Origin: Lomentospora prolificans
Lineage: Eukaryota; Ascomycota; Sordariomycetes; Microascales; Microascaceae
NCBI GenBank assembly: GCA_029532625.1
Contig: JARFXM010000006.1
Span: 2,294,001 to 2,358,000 of the forward strand
Direction: 5' to 3'
DNA: 64,000 nucleotides
In this document: positions 21,824 to 34,015 of the stretch, piece by piece
Layout: the number at the start of each line of letters is the position of its first letter
Numbering within the stretch: the stretch's first letter is position 1
Made by a program: the position numbers and the translations under genes
Notes under the pieces: generated by a model
The model's input: the letters and a program-made list of their open reading frames with translations, nothing else
Database searches by the model: none
Told to the model about the DNA's origin: nothing

Positions 21824-24800
21824 TGGGCTTATATCCCGGGTTTCTTTTTCTTTTTCTTTTTTTTTCCCTTTTCCGCGCTCTTTCTTCTAATATTGGGTCC
21901 AGGAATTATTCATGTTTCTCTTTCACTACAACTATGTTCTGCGTTACGTATAGTATAGTTGGGAATATAAAAAAAATGGTTTAGCTTGGATACTACTTCT
22001 GTTGCATAGCAAGATGTAACCTTTTCGTCTTCGGCATGGGCAAGGCAACAACTCATCTCTCCAAGACCAAAATCCCAACATCTCCTGACATGATCAAACT
22101 CGTACCACGCTCTTCCTCTCCATTCCGGCAAATGACTCAAACTGCTCATCCCCCACAACCCCCAGCAACAGTAAATCTTGCCCCAACAAAAAACTCCTCA
22201 TCTCTCGTCATCCGATCCGGCCGCAACTGTTTCCGAATTACTCATTTTCTCCTCCTCCGGAGAACGGAGCACCTCGCGGCCCAGGGAGCCTTTTACATTC
22301 GCAAGCTCTCGGACGACCCACAGCCACGTCGCCGGGTCCCAAGGCCAGGACAACCTTCCAATCAAGCGGCAGATACCGCGTCACCGTACCAGGTTAGGAA
22401 AACAATGGGGTTCCACGATCCAACAGTGAGTGCTCGTCGCGCGGTAAAGGGGAGCTCCGACATCGGTGCGTAAAGGGGCGTGAGTTAAAAAGAATAGAAA
22501 ACCTGCCGAGAGTTAAATCTGTCGAGAGTTTCTTGGTTCTTGGACCCTGCGTTGGATTTTGGCACAGACACAGCCATGGCTGTTATCAAGACCAACAAGA
22601 GACAAGGGAAAAAAAAAAAAAAAGTTTAAAAAAAAAAAATTGGGGGCCCGCCTGTAAGCTTCGCTAGCCGAGCTGTGGTCGTTCTGAAGCTCCGAGAGTG
22701 ACTTACACCAATATTGTTTGGCCCAGCTCCACTGGCTTTAGTGTCACTAAAAAGTTGGAAACCCTACACCAGATAGATAGGCGATGGGCGTGATCCGAGA
22801 TAAGGGAGTTTCCCAGTGTCAGCTTATCAACACCACACCACACGGCCATTCAAGGACAACTCTTCCGCCACGTAGAGAAATAGAGCGCAATGCCCACCGA
22901 GGAAAAGGATTTTCAGCTCAATTGTGACTTTCCATCCAGAGATTGTCCCTTTCCCCCGAAAAGGACCGACAGGCAGCGCACGCTAGAAAAAAAGGACCCT
23001 GTCAGCGTGGATAGAGATGGTCAATCGAGGGCGTTTGGAGGCAAGCGAAAGCTCAATGGCGTGCGCCACATGCCTGGCAACCACCCAATCCCAACTTCTT
23101 GGATAATGATATAAATATACCCCATCACATTCCAAATTCTCGGTCCTCAATCCATGTCGTAGCTGTCACTTTTCTCCGGGCCGTTGTGGTTTCATCCACC
23201 GCATCTCGGCTCGCCTTGGCCAGAGCCAGCCTGCCATGCTGGGCTCATACAGTCTGTGGACCCCCCAAGAGCTGGCTGATAATAAACAGCTCGCCCCCTT
23301 CCCAAGAATGCTCGCACACGCACACGCAGAGACACTTGTCGAGCTTCATCTCCCGGCTCGCGCGTCTTTTGGGCTCACAAATTAGCAGCCCTCCCGTTCG
23401 ATCCCGACAAAGCATGCTGCCAAATTCAGCAGATTGATGACCCCCATTCATTGGACCCCGGGTTTTACCCACGCGGCTGCGCCCGCAGACAGTAACAGAA
23501 CCATTGTGTCTTGTGAGCCGTTTCCTTATCTCCAAACCGGAAATCGTAAACAGGAGGGGGTAGATTATCCTGATTTCCGACCTTGACAGGCTTTAAGCAG
23601 TAAAAATGGTGGGCAAGCGCCCGCAGCATAAACGGTTGACGTGGGTAGTGGTGGTGCCACTCCCTCTTCCAGCTGGCTCTCCTGTGCCTGCCTGATCCGG
23701 GACCCTCGCTGGCTGGCCCACGCGTCTCGGCGTGGAGGGACCGTTCCATCTCTCAAAGGGCCTGGCTCAGCGGCGCCCTCTCTTTCCTTTTCCATAATGC
23801 TATATCGTTGCATTTCAGCTTCACCCGACGGTGGGGGCCCCAAATATCTGCTACCGACCCGCGAATGCCACCTGCCTCTGTGGGGGCTTCATCTATTACT
23901 TCCACAGCACTTTTTAGACATCTCGAGACGGCTGCAGGTCAAGGCAATCCTCGGTCCAAGAATGACTCGCATTGGTGGGGGCCAATGGCGAAATCCTACC
24001 ACGGGTGGGCTCATCTCCCAGTATATTTTGAGAGACGGCCTGTGGAGGCTCCTTACTCCTTACTGCTGGCCTTCGGTGAGAGCGTCGCTGGCCCGGGGTT
24101 GCAGATTGTTTCTCTCCGTGTATCCTGTCGTTTGCGACAGACAGCCAAGGCGGCGGAGTGGCGTCGTGTATGTACAAGAGTCCTGCCGTATTCCGATGCT
24201 CGAGGTCTCCACAATATTGCGTGATATCTCCTGAATGAGTCGAAGGAGTACGTACCTTGACCAAGGGCCTCCCTCCCCTCCCCCCCTCCCCAAACCCCCA
24301 AAAAAAAACAAGGGGATAGCAACCCGGTCAACCGCCTCTATTGACGAGTGATCGCGATTATTTCCCAGATCGACCACTAACACACTCGACGCCCTTGTCA
24401 AAGAAACTGGACCCGGCCCAATCCGTGGGACCTTCGGCGCGGTGCCAGGGCACAAGTCGTCGTCAAGTCGTAGCCGGGCAGCATCGGCATGACTGCCGGC
24501 CGCTCGCACAATTTGAACCCTGTATCGATCTTCACTGGTCACTTAGCCTCATCGACCGTCAAATGGCGACATACCAATGAGAATGCTTTCCTGTTTCCTT
24601 AATCGACCGCTTGCAGGATCTTCTAATGGTGATGAATGTCGCAACTTGGCAGAAGGAGGGAGTGCGGATGTTATCACAGTATCACGGAGTCTTACACGTG
24701 CCGGGCGAGATACTTCGTACTTGTAAGCTCGATGGAGCATCCCATGATCCTTATCCCGCATTAGCCGTTGCTTAGAGAGTTCTTACGACTGCAAGCTGCG

Positions 24801-26058
24801 TTGGCCCTGACTGGATAGGTCCCAATATCAACTAGGCAACCCACGGGGTGTAGATGATCTCTGCGAGATAGCATGCTGTACAACAAGAGGCAATGATCCG
24901 ATCGTTCAAGACAATTGGGATTGAATGCCAAGGTAGTGGAGGAAATTGACATTCTCCCACGAGACGGTGCAGGAGAAAGCTTGCTGCCCCCGTTACTTGG
25001 ACGATAGACATATCTCCTATTCGTCGCCCTTGTTCCGCAAGGAAGTGAAGATTACCGGACCGGTTACGGGAGACCGTTGGGATGAGTTTTAAATGCCGAA
25101 GACACAGGACGAAGAGTTCCCGTAGAGTTATCTTGGGAGGATGTTGCCTTCTAGGCTTTTCGCCAACTATCAAGGCGTTCTTACCGCCGCATGGCCGCCA
25201 CCAACTACGAGTCCATCGGCTAGCAACATCGCAATATTTCGTCCAAGAGTTTTCGGCTGGATCGGTACACGCCACCATGGGGACCCAAGATAGAATCAAG
25301 ACCATGGACACGACGAGCATACAAAATAGAGGTAGTGGTGCAATGGCCCTGCAAGCGACTTCACCGTCCCTGACATAACTGTACGAAGTATTTCGTCTGC
25401 GAATAACGCGCGTCGAAGAGGGTCAATCTCGATTTGAGACCTCATATACCCCACCACAGACATGAAGGGTTGGCCTGGATTGTGCGTACCAGTTTACTGC
25501 TTATCGCTCCGACATTGGCATGGGCAAGGAGTATTCTGATTCGGAAAGAGAGCAACTCCGAACCGAAACTCTCGCACCTGGGTAGCCAATCCGCACGTCC
25601 GACTTGAGGCACATGAGAAAAATGAAGGACGGCGGAAGTGCAAGTCGGCAAGATGTGTTGGGCGGAAAAAAAAATGCGCCTTGCGCCGACCCATGCTGAA
25701 AAATGATAGCTTGGCAGCGGTCCAACCGCGTTCGCCAGCTCAACGGACCAGTCAGTTGTTCCTACGCCAGACCCGTGGAACAAGGAAGGGCGCTCACTAA
25801 ATTGATATTCTGGGCTAGCGCGGGGATTCTCTTTTGGTACGTGTCCCATCTATTAGTGCAGGGTCTGGGATCCATAATAGATCGAGTTCTGGCCCTTTGT
25901 GGGGTTGCCGAAGTCTGAGGCCACAAATTGGGTTGGTTGCAAAGAAACGTGGTCAGCTTGTTGCGGAGGGTGGTGCCTTATTTCATGGCTGCCATAGGAC
26001 AAAGTCGGCGACAATGCCAGCCAAGAGACTCGAAGCTTCCCCTTTCACCCACGCGGTG

Positions 26059-26060
<2 letters not shown>

Positions 26061-26090
<30 letters not shown>
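26061..26090. repeat. T30 homopolymer
   Basis: Thirty consecutive T residues in gene-poor DNA. This could be a poly(A) tail of an old minus-strand retroposed element, but I see no element body or target-site duplication to support that. Confidence 0.9.
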
Positions 26091-27861
26091 CACTTTCCGT
26101 CTTGCACTTTTTACTGGTGTTTCTCTGGACTTGCAATTCCCCCCCCCTCTTTTTCGTGGGCCTTTTCCACGTGGAAAAAATGCCTTGTGTGCGTGTAGTC
26201 GAGGCGCGGACCCTAACACAAGGCTCTCATTCTCGCTGACGTCAGGCGCGGAAGGCTCGGCGGCTAGCATGCCAGGCCATGCTCATGTCCGTCGTGCGGA
26301 GAGAAAAAGAAAGAAAGCGGGTTATCATTGAGGTCATTTTGCCCAGTTGGATTTGTAACCCGGATTATTTTGGCTTTAATGCTGCCTTGAAACGACGAGA
26401 CTACCAAAAGTGCACGGAACGCCCGGGGGATTTAAACCCTAATAAACATCGGGGCGTCGCGCAGCATGTACTGTTAGGGATACGAGTATCTTCAAAAGAA
26501 GATGGGAATGTTGTGTATCGTATCGTTGATGTGGTGGCTTAAACGTTCCACGTAAGCTACGGTGCACACTCTGGTCGTAAGCACAGGCTTGGGGTGAATA
26601 TTTCATTCTCATTACCCTTCGATTAATGAACACCCGCCGGCGCAGAACCTAGCCAGGGAGGGGCGGGAATCAAACCATTATGTCGGTCGCACAATTTGCT
26701 GCAGGAGGAGATTCCAGCGTCCACTCCGGAGCTGCCACTCACTCAATTGGGAAAGGGGAGCCGCAAAAGAGCTCTCATGCATATTAGTGCGGCTGGCGTC
26801 TTGCCAGTCCATGTCATAATAGCTCGAGCTCCCTCAGATTGAGACTCTGTTTCGCGGAAGTTGGACACGGTAAGACCTACAAAAGCGGAGGACGATGAAC
26901 ATAGCTGCCCTCGCACTCTCCGGGACCACCTTCGTCTAGGAGAACAACTTGTGTTAATTTTTAGACAATACCACTCACTTGAGGAATATTAGTTTCAAGC
27001 CAAAACCAGGGCGAAGAAGAGAAGGTGATGTTGCAACGGTGAATACCAATCATGTGGCTGGCATGGGGTAGATAGGATAGCCACGCTTAATCGAAGCCCC
27101 TGCCAGGCTAATAATGACCAGTGCTGGCTTCACCCCCGCGTATATCCAGCCAGGCAAGCGGGACTTGGGTGTTGGTGCGGGGGGAAACGGGACCAGGGCA
27201 CAGGCCGTCGAAGTCGAGGAAGAAACCCGAGACATACCAGTGGTCGCTCGAAACGTCGAGCCCGTGCAAGCATTACACTTGTACGTTCTCTCGTCACGAT
27301 TCCACCTCTTGACACTTCCGTAAATCCGAAGGTCCCGGAAATAGAGGAAGGCCTATGTCGTGCTGCGAATCGTCCCGTTTCCCCAGCATTCCATCCATAC
27401 GCGAGTCACCGGGTCGGGCCTGATGGGCGTGGCGCAGGGATGAGTACAGCGTGAAGTGTGAAAAAAAGCAACAGACAACCGCAAAGTTGCGTTGGCAGCT
27501 AATTAAGTTGTACAAAGGGCAAGATCATGAGGAACTTTTACGAAAAACTTCCCTGTCTGATCATGAGCGGGGCCCAGGAACGAACTCTCTGACGACCCAT
27601 GGGTTATAAGCGGCAGGTGCAGTCCTGTTGATGAAGCGGTAATGACGTTGAGACCGAGAGTCCACAACACCAGGCGTGCTGGCGGCCAGGACTTGTATCA
27701 ATGTAGCTGACTGGCTGGCTTACTTTGGCCTATTTCACCCTAACCAGCGCAAGAAGATCATTCAGGCTGGCGATTTAGTGCAAGCTAGGACTTGTTTCAC
27801 CTTGTACCATTGTTCTGGGTTGATGTGAGCGGCTGCATGATTGCTCTCCCGCTCGTTGATC

Positions 27862-27883
27862 ATATATATATATATATATATAT
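27862..27883. repeat. (AT)11 microsatellite
   Basis: Eleven uninterrupted AT units within the gene-poor stretch. Confidence 0.9.
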
Positions 27884-29600
27884 TCGTTTGACGACGAGAG
27901 GCACATCTATTTCCCTCTTTGTAGTCAGATATAAACAAATTTTTCTTTCAACTTACACGGCAACAAATGCCATGTTTCGACTGCAACAGCTCCGTCCACA
28001 AGTCTTGATAGTGGCAAGTGCTGGCCTCTTGCTACGCTGGCAATAGACTGAAGGGCGGGTAATGTCTCGATGTGGACGCAAATGGCAGCGCTCAGAGACA
28101 ATGCTGCAACTGTTGTGATTCTCTATCGAAAGATGCGACCGGTGTCTTCCGATGAAATCGACTCGCTCGCCGTTATCAAGGTCGCTCCGCTCGAAGTTGC
28201 GCTGGTGGAAAGAGCCCAGCGCTGTCCTAATGTGGACTGGTCAACCTGCATCTATCTTCAGTGGTCTTTCGGCCCTCTCCAACGCCTAGGATGCTGTTCA
28301 AAGTGCATATGCTCCAGTTGCATGCTTGCCGCACAGAAAGTCCAGTCGCACGGCTCGTGCCCCTCTCTCCAGTCGGATCTTCGCCCTCTGGACGCATTTG
28401 AGGATGCAATGATACAACATGCTAGCTGGTACGAGGTTGCACCTGCTACCGACAATTGTTTTCTAGTACGCACTGCAGGAGATCATCGCTGGTGCCGCTC
28501 CGACCCCTCAGCAATAGATCAATGATATCCCGGTATGATATTTAATGCCGTTGCATCTGCATTATTTCATGTATGTTTCTTGTATAAGCGTTCATCTGGC
28601 ATTGTGACCCCCTCCTTTCCTTCTAAATCCCCTCTTTCCATTATCGTCTGCCTGTCCTCTCGTCTACTGCTCGGCTACTGCTCACCGGACGAGATGTGGA
28701 GGGGCATTCGTTTCACTCGGCGGAGGTCAATATATCCCAAGATATGCTAAGTGGGGTTCCCATCACGCCCAGCCATGGAGCGACTAGGTCAAGCTTAGCA
28801 TCGAAGCTGCGTAGCGAGCCGCCGCTCTTCATTGATAGGAGACGAACTATTAGATTTTGGCTATTATTGCGCGCGGATCCTTTTTAGACCAGGTGCATTC
28901 GTGGAAACGCTGTTATCAGACTCCCGAGATGGAAATGGGCATGCCGTCGTCCGTCGCAGCTTCCTTACACCAGCCGAGAGAGCTGTGAGTTGGAAGGAAC
29001 GCTGGCTCTATTTATCCACTTGCTGCTGTGAAAACATTGCGGGTGGGAAGCCAAAAGCTAGTTGAATTGCTACAAAAAGGCTTCATCCCCGCATCTTTCA
29101 TTCCAAGGCCTTAGCTCTTCATGTTGACCAGTCGTTCCCTTCACTTGTCAACGAACAGAAGGCTGAATTCGAGTTACGGTACAACCCATTGAACCCTTTG
29201 ATTTTGACAACGTGACAGTCCTACGCGCCGACCCATCTTACCTTGATTATATATTCGCCCCCGTTTTTTTGCACTCCGTCCTCTCGGGTCTACTTACACG
29301 CCCAGGGCTTGGCTGTACAATTGCGTATTACTTGTACTAGTTACTGCCTATCAGGGTTCCTGTCCTGTACATGCGTTACCGAAACCCTCGGGTGAGCTGA
29401 AGCTGTCTGGCACCGTGTATGTTGTATGGTGAGGACCGGAAAGCCAGCAACGAGACTGAACTACGCCAGCCAAGCAAATCGGGATAATACTGCTAGGCTT
29501 GCATAAGTGAGAGCTTTTGCTGGATTGAGCCGCAGTGCCTCCAAAGAAGAGCCCGAAAAGGTCAAAGGAAATAGGAATAAGGCCACTGAAGACTGAGAAC

Positions 29601-32600
29601 AGGGAGTAGAGTCAAGGAGCGTACGGAGAGTTTGTTTGCCGAAACAAAACAGACTCATCTCTACCACTCCGACCACATCACACGTCATCAGTCAAAGAAC
29701 TGGCAGAGGGCCGCCAGGGCAGAGAACTTTGGACTGACCCGCATCGCAGCGGAGAGCCGCTGGCTATATCTTTGTCCTCCCCTAAATACATACACACCCC
29801 GGCTCCCCATTCCTCGCCGCACCCTTTCCCTTCAAAGACGCACCGACCGAGAACCCCTCAATACTTACCGAAATCGAGCCAACGCCGAGATAACTCTCCA
29901 GATCGGGAACAAGCAAAGTACCAAACACTCATTTTTTTTCTGCCGTCTATTTTCGCGAAGCTGGTCCCTGTCCTTCCCTGTCTGCTTCGTGTGGGTGTGG
30001 AGCTTCGTTTCGTCGACGCACACCAGAGTCCCCACTGGGGTTGTGAGTGACTGCCACTCGGTGTTTTCATTGGTCCTGCGTCGGTTCTCAACACATCTCC
30101 GCTTTCGGAAGCAACCATCGACTCACTCGCCAGCTGGTTGTACTCGTTATCTCGGGTTGTGAGTCTTGTCATTCCTTTGTTCATTTCTATTCTTTTTTGG
30201 CGCCGTCGAGGTTTTCGAAGTCGTAGTCGGATCTCTCCAGTTGCTCTCGCTTACAGTAATACATTTACTCGACCTCCCGCTCATTCCACCGTGGAATTGT
30301 TGTCTGGAGTTCAATATTCCAAGACACTTTTCGAGCCAAAAACTCTACAGCCTGGATCTAGCTTCAGGGCGTGTGACTGATGAATTGCCAGGCGACAGCA
30401 TAGAAAAGCGGCAAGCAGACGCCAGTCAAGGGCATTGGGTCAGGAACGACGCTTTCCTGGACACTCCCCACCCGCACTCCCACCCACTCACTCCCACTCA
30501 CTCCCACTCTTACACCCCTCTATCTCCCACCTGCTCCATGTAAGTGCACTGTTCGATCCCACGCCGAACCAAATCTCGATCAGCCCAATTCCGCAGCTAA
30601 ATAGTTCGATCCTGCCCTTTCTCAAATTGAATGTGCTGTCTAACTCGGTCCACAGCGATTTCGAATTTTTAATTTCATTTCAAGTGTGTCTTTTTTGTTG
30701 TCAAGTAGTCTTCTTCAACAGCGAGTCACCCAATAATAAACGTATACCCAGCCCGATCTCCCACATCGACTGCTCCTTGGGCCCTGCCCCTGTCTAAGGT
30801 TCGAACCAGCCCGGCGCACCAACGGCGAAGAACTCACAAGGGAAACCGCTGCGGCTTCAACAACGGGTTCGATCTCGATTAGTATTCAATCCCTCCCGAC
30901 TGCATACCACCAGCCTGTTTCGCCTGTCTCAGCTAGCCGCTGGTGCATTCTAACAGTCCCCTCACTACCACTGTCGCCATTGCCACTGATCCACTGCTCA
31001 TCGCTTGCTCACTTACACCATCGGTGACGCAAGTAACGCCATTCGGCCAGCAGGCGCTGACGGCAACCGAAGACTCCAGGCTGGCGAGAGAGGTATCCCT
31101 GAGAAACAAGCCTAGAGCACAACTCTCTCGCTGTGTTCACTCGACAGCTCACTTTGGTCAATTTGCTGTGTCAACCCACACCGATACTCCCCAAATCGCA
31201 AACCCCGCCCTTTCTCTGTCCGCGCGTTTCGAGTACGACTACCGCGGATTACACCATCTCCGCTGGCTGTCTGCTCCATTGATACCCACCCCTCCTGGGA
31301 CTACTAAAGGGACTACTAAAGGGACAAGTTCCCGTTCGCAGCCCCGATAGCGTCAGACCCTCTTCCCTTTTCGGTTCTCTCATCACCTGCTCATCCGCCT
31401 GACGCTGACTGCGCCCACCCGACGGACCCGAAAGAAAAGAAAAAAAAGAAAAAAAACAGGCTCTCCAACCTTGATAGGTACAACGTTGTACCAGTCCGGC
31501 GCTATCCCTGACCACTTTACCCAAGGGGTTATCGGCGCCATATCTTTTAGGGCCACCCAGGTCTTGCTGGGGTTTCCTGTCTAATCCCCAATCGCCCCCG
31601 TGTTATTCTCCGTGTGCCTTTTTGAAGATCTTCCCCCACCCACCACACCCAGGATTAGAGTATTTTAGAGCTCCCATCTCCCCCGGACTCTTGGCAACTC
31701 GCGGCGTGGGCCAGCTGTCTATCCCATCCTCAGCGCATAACAAGGCCAGCCAGCTAACTCGCAGCCATTTAACACCTTATCATCTTTTCACATCCACACA
31801 CACATCTCCCCACTCGCCTTGTCCCACTCACACCGGGTACATTTTGTCTCAAAATTGGATTTTTATTCATTTTTATTCTTATTCTTTTTTTTTTGGGAGG
31901 GGGGGTTCCCTTTCCCGTTTGACAACTCGGTTCTACCAATAAAGAAGGGACAGGCAAGGAAGAAATTTCGATTTCACGAAAGAAGCGGCAAAATTAGGAA
32001 AAGGGGCAACAGTAGACCTGTCTCGAGTCCGCTTCTGAACTCGCCGACCAAAGCCCGGCCTGTCTGCAGGCGTTATTGGGAAAGAAGCTCACAACACCAC
32101 ACACCACTCCGGATTGAGCGCCCATTTTTTGCCACTCGCAATAGCCTACCCGAGCATCGGCTGGACGCACGCACCTGGGAGATTATCGCGAATTTCGTCG
32201 AGAAAATTTTTTCTTTCTCCTTCGCATTGATCCACACCGAAGCGCGGGCATTGGCTAACTGGACGATAAACCCCCTGGAGACTTTTTTTTTTCCAGGTCC
32301 ACCTCCTCCTGCTGGCTGGCTATCCCTCGTCTAGCTGGCCATCGCCAGTGGGAACGACTGCGGCCGACCCCATTTAGCTCGCTTATAATAGACTGTGGGA
32401 CACAAAACAAAGATTGACCCCACAGTCGAAGAAAGTTGCACGCTTTTACGTTTCTTTTTTTTCCGTCCTTTCTCTTTATCAGGAAGCTAAAATACGCTCA
32501 ATTTCCGGCTTTTGCTGCTCTTCTCTCCTCGACTGATACCAGTGCTTCGAAACCAAGCCGTGACCAGACTAACACGGAAACCGGACGCCTCGATCCAACA

Positions 32601-32634
32601 ATCGATCCCCCAATAGCGTACACCTCTCCTCTTT

Positions 32635-32675
<41 letters not shown>

Positions 32676-32692
32676 CAGCTACACAGTCCATA
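29601..32692. promoter_or_regulatory. Probable long promoter and 5' leader of the Ecl1-like gene
   Basis: This 3.1-kb stretch directly upstream of the Ecl1-like start codon is C/T- and C/A-rich on the + strand and contains many short upstream ATG frames. It also has two adjacent GGGACTACTAAA units (about 31300-31321), a T-run at 32283-32292, and a CA/TA microsatellite ending 17 bp before the ATG. Long pyrimidine-rich leaders with upstream frames are typical of nutrient- and development-responsive fungal regulators. Transcription of the stretch is inferred, not shown. Confidence 0.4.
32634..32675. repeat. Compound (CA)n(TA)n microsatellite in the Ecl1-like leader
   Basis: A run of CA units passes into about 13 TA units and stops 17 bp before the ATG at 32693, so it almost certainly lies in the transcribed 5' leader. 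The alternating purine-pyrimidine tract can adopt Z-DNA or a weak AU hairpin in RNA. Confidence 0.85.
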
Positions 32693-34015
32693 ATGCCCAG
32701 TACATACCACAGCCGAAGGAAATCCGGCCAAGGCTTCCCAGCAAACACATCCATGACGGATGTGAGGAAAGCTATGGGTGCCGAAAAGCGACAGCGCAGC
32801 TCCGGCAACACGTCAAAGAGGTCGAAGGAGCAAGCCAGCCACAAGCTCGGCAAGAGCTCCAAGGAAAGGGAAAGGGAATACTACGAGTACGCCGATGACG
32901 GTGACGGCCGCGATACCTTTCCTCAGTACTGGTGAGTTACAACCGCACTATGTTCTTTTTCATTTGTCCTTTAACTTTTTTTATCTCTCTTCCCTCTTTC
33001 CCCCCGAGCTATCCTGTGCTCTCAAGCGAGGCATGAGAGCAAAGTCCCCGGGAAGACAGCGAAGGCCCGGACTTGTTGTGCTCACCCAAGCGAGGCTCAG
33101 AAGGCGGGTTGCTGGTTGGACAACCTTGCCCCATCCGTCATCTTGCATCCCCACCTGACCTGCGACGTGACCCGATATTGTGAAAGGGGGTCGCCGTTGT
33201 GCTCTCATGAGCCAACACGACCAACGAAGGACCCTGGCCAAGCGACAAGCAGTCGACGGTAGCACTGTTCCTGCAGATCGCCACTCCCAACCACCAGATA
33301 AAAGTCGGTTGAAGCTTCATGGCGCTGATATTTTGTATTCTTTAGTATGGCTTGCGAGAAGCAATTTCTCCCCGTCGACGACCGATGCCTCTACTGCTCA
33401 GAAGCGTATGTACCTCGTGCAAGGTTCCGAAATAAGTGACTAATAGGAGAGGAAACGCTAACAAGTCACATTAGATGCCGTGAGTTTGACGAGAACTCGT
33501 TCCAACAAGCTCCCCCGCGAGCGTCGGGAAGCAGCAGCAGCGGCTACCAAGCGCAATCTACATCATCCTCTACATCATCGCTTTACCACTCGGGACACTA
33601 CCGCGAACCCAAGGACATCATCCCCCGCGCATCGCCTTCGCGGCCCACGTCGACGTACTTTGCATCGTCACCCGTGACCCCAGGCGACGCGACAGCAGCC
33701 ATATCGGCTCTTCGGTCACTCACCATCCGATCAGGCAGCCCGCCGTCACCAACAACAGGGACTGGCGTGGGATCTAGCCTCTGGCCATTTACACGCAGCG
33801 CGGCAAGCCCGGAGACGTCGTATCCACGTGGGGGCTTCTCATCAACGTATGACGGGGCGTACGCAAAGAGGGGGTACAGTTCGTCCGGGGCCAATGGTGG
33901 TTACAATAGCCACTACAGCACCAGCGGCATGGATCGCCCGCTCCCGTCGAGACGGCCAGGTGGCTACTCGAGGCCCAAGAGCATCGAGCTGGTGACGCCA
34001 ATGGTTGGCCGGTAG
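32693..34015 (+). CDS. Ecl1-family zinc-binding life-span regulatory factor
   Basis: Exons 32693..32931, 33346..33405 and 33475..34015 encode 279 residues. The introns are 414 bp (GTGAGT ... CTGAT ... TTTAG) and 69 bp (GTATGT ... CGCTAAC ... ATTAG). Splicing assembles the Ecl1 core FPQYCMACEKQF, then LYCSEACREFDE, at about residues 76-105: a CxxC plus CxxxC zinc-binding arrangement that is split over all three exons. The tiny 60-bp middle exon carries most of it. Ecl1/2/3 proteins of fission yeast and their fungal relatives extend chronological life span and respond to sulfur, metal or amino-acid starvation. Residues 1-75 are basic and disordered; the region after residue 105 is Ser/Gly/Tyr/Pro-rich. 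An unspliced reading gives only a truncated 80-residue frame, so the gene is easily missed. The family call rests on the cysteine motif. Confidence 0.85.

Larger units (their letters stand above)
21824..29600. other. Gene-poor stretch (7.8 kb)
   Basis: I find no gene. Frames of 100-200 codons exist on both strands (for example near 23641-24234 and 24832-25320), but they overlap one another and lack domains, consistent codon bias or matched splice sites. Base composition is near-balanced rather than the extreme A/T expected of heavily RIP-mutated repeats. The stretch contains A-runs near 22610-22640, a T30 homopolymer at 26061 and an AT microsatellite at 27862. It could hold regulatory DNA, non-coding transcripts or an unrecognisably old transposon. 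Confidence 0.5.

Noticed and set aside
20812..21984. 390-codon plus-strand frame overlapping the kelch gene
   Set aside because: Arg/Pro/His-rich shifted-frame shadow of a GC-rich exon; the kelch frame has the motifs and a membrane helix.
23641..24234. 197-codon plus-strand frame
   Set aside because: Competes with a second plus-strand frame and a minus-strand frame over the same bases; no domain or splice support.
24832..25320. 162-codon minus-strand frame in the gene-poor stretch
   Set aside because: Overlaps other frames, lacks any recognisable domain and has chance-like composition.
26061..26090. T30 run as a retroposon poly(A) tail
   Set aside because: No element body, reverse-transcriptase remnant or target-site duplication is visible beside it.
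28070..28525. Cys-containing 151-codon frame (possible zinc protein)
   Set aside because: The cysteines do not follow a known zinc-finger spacing, and there is no homology I can recognise.
30541..30880. Several GTTCGAT sequences resembling a tRNA B box
   Set aside because: Flanking bases cannot form the T-arm stem, and no A box or acceptor stem is present.
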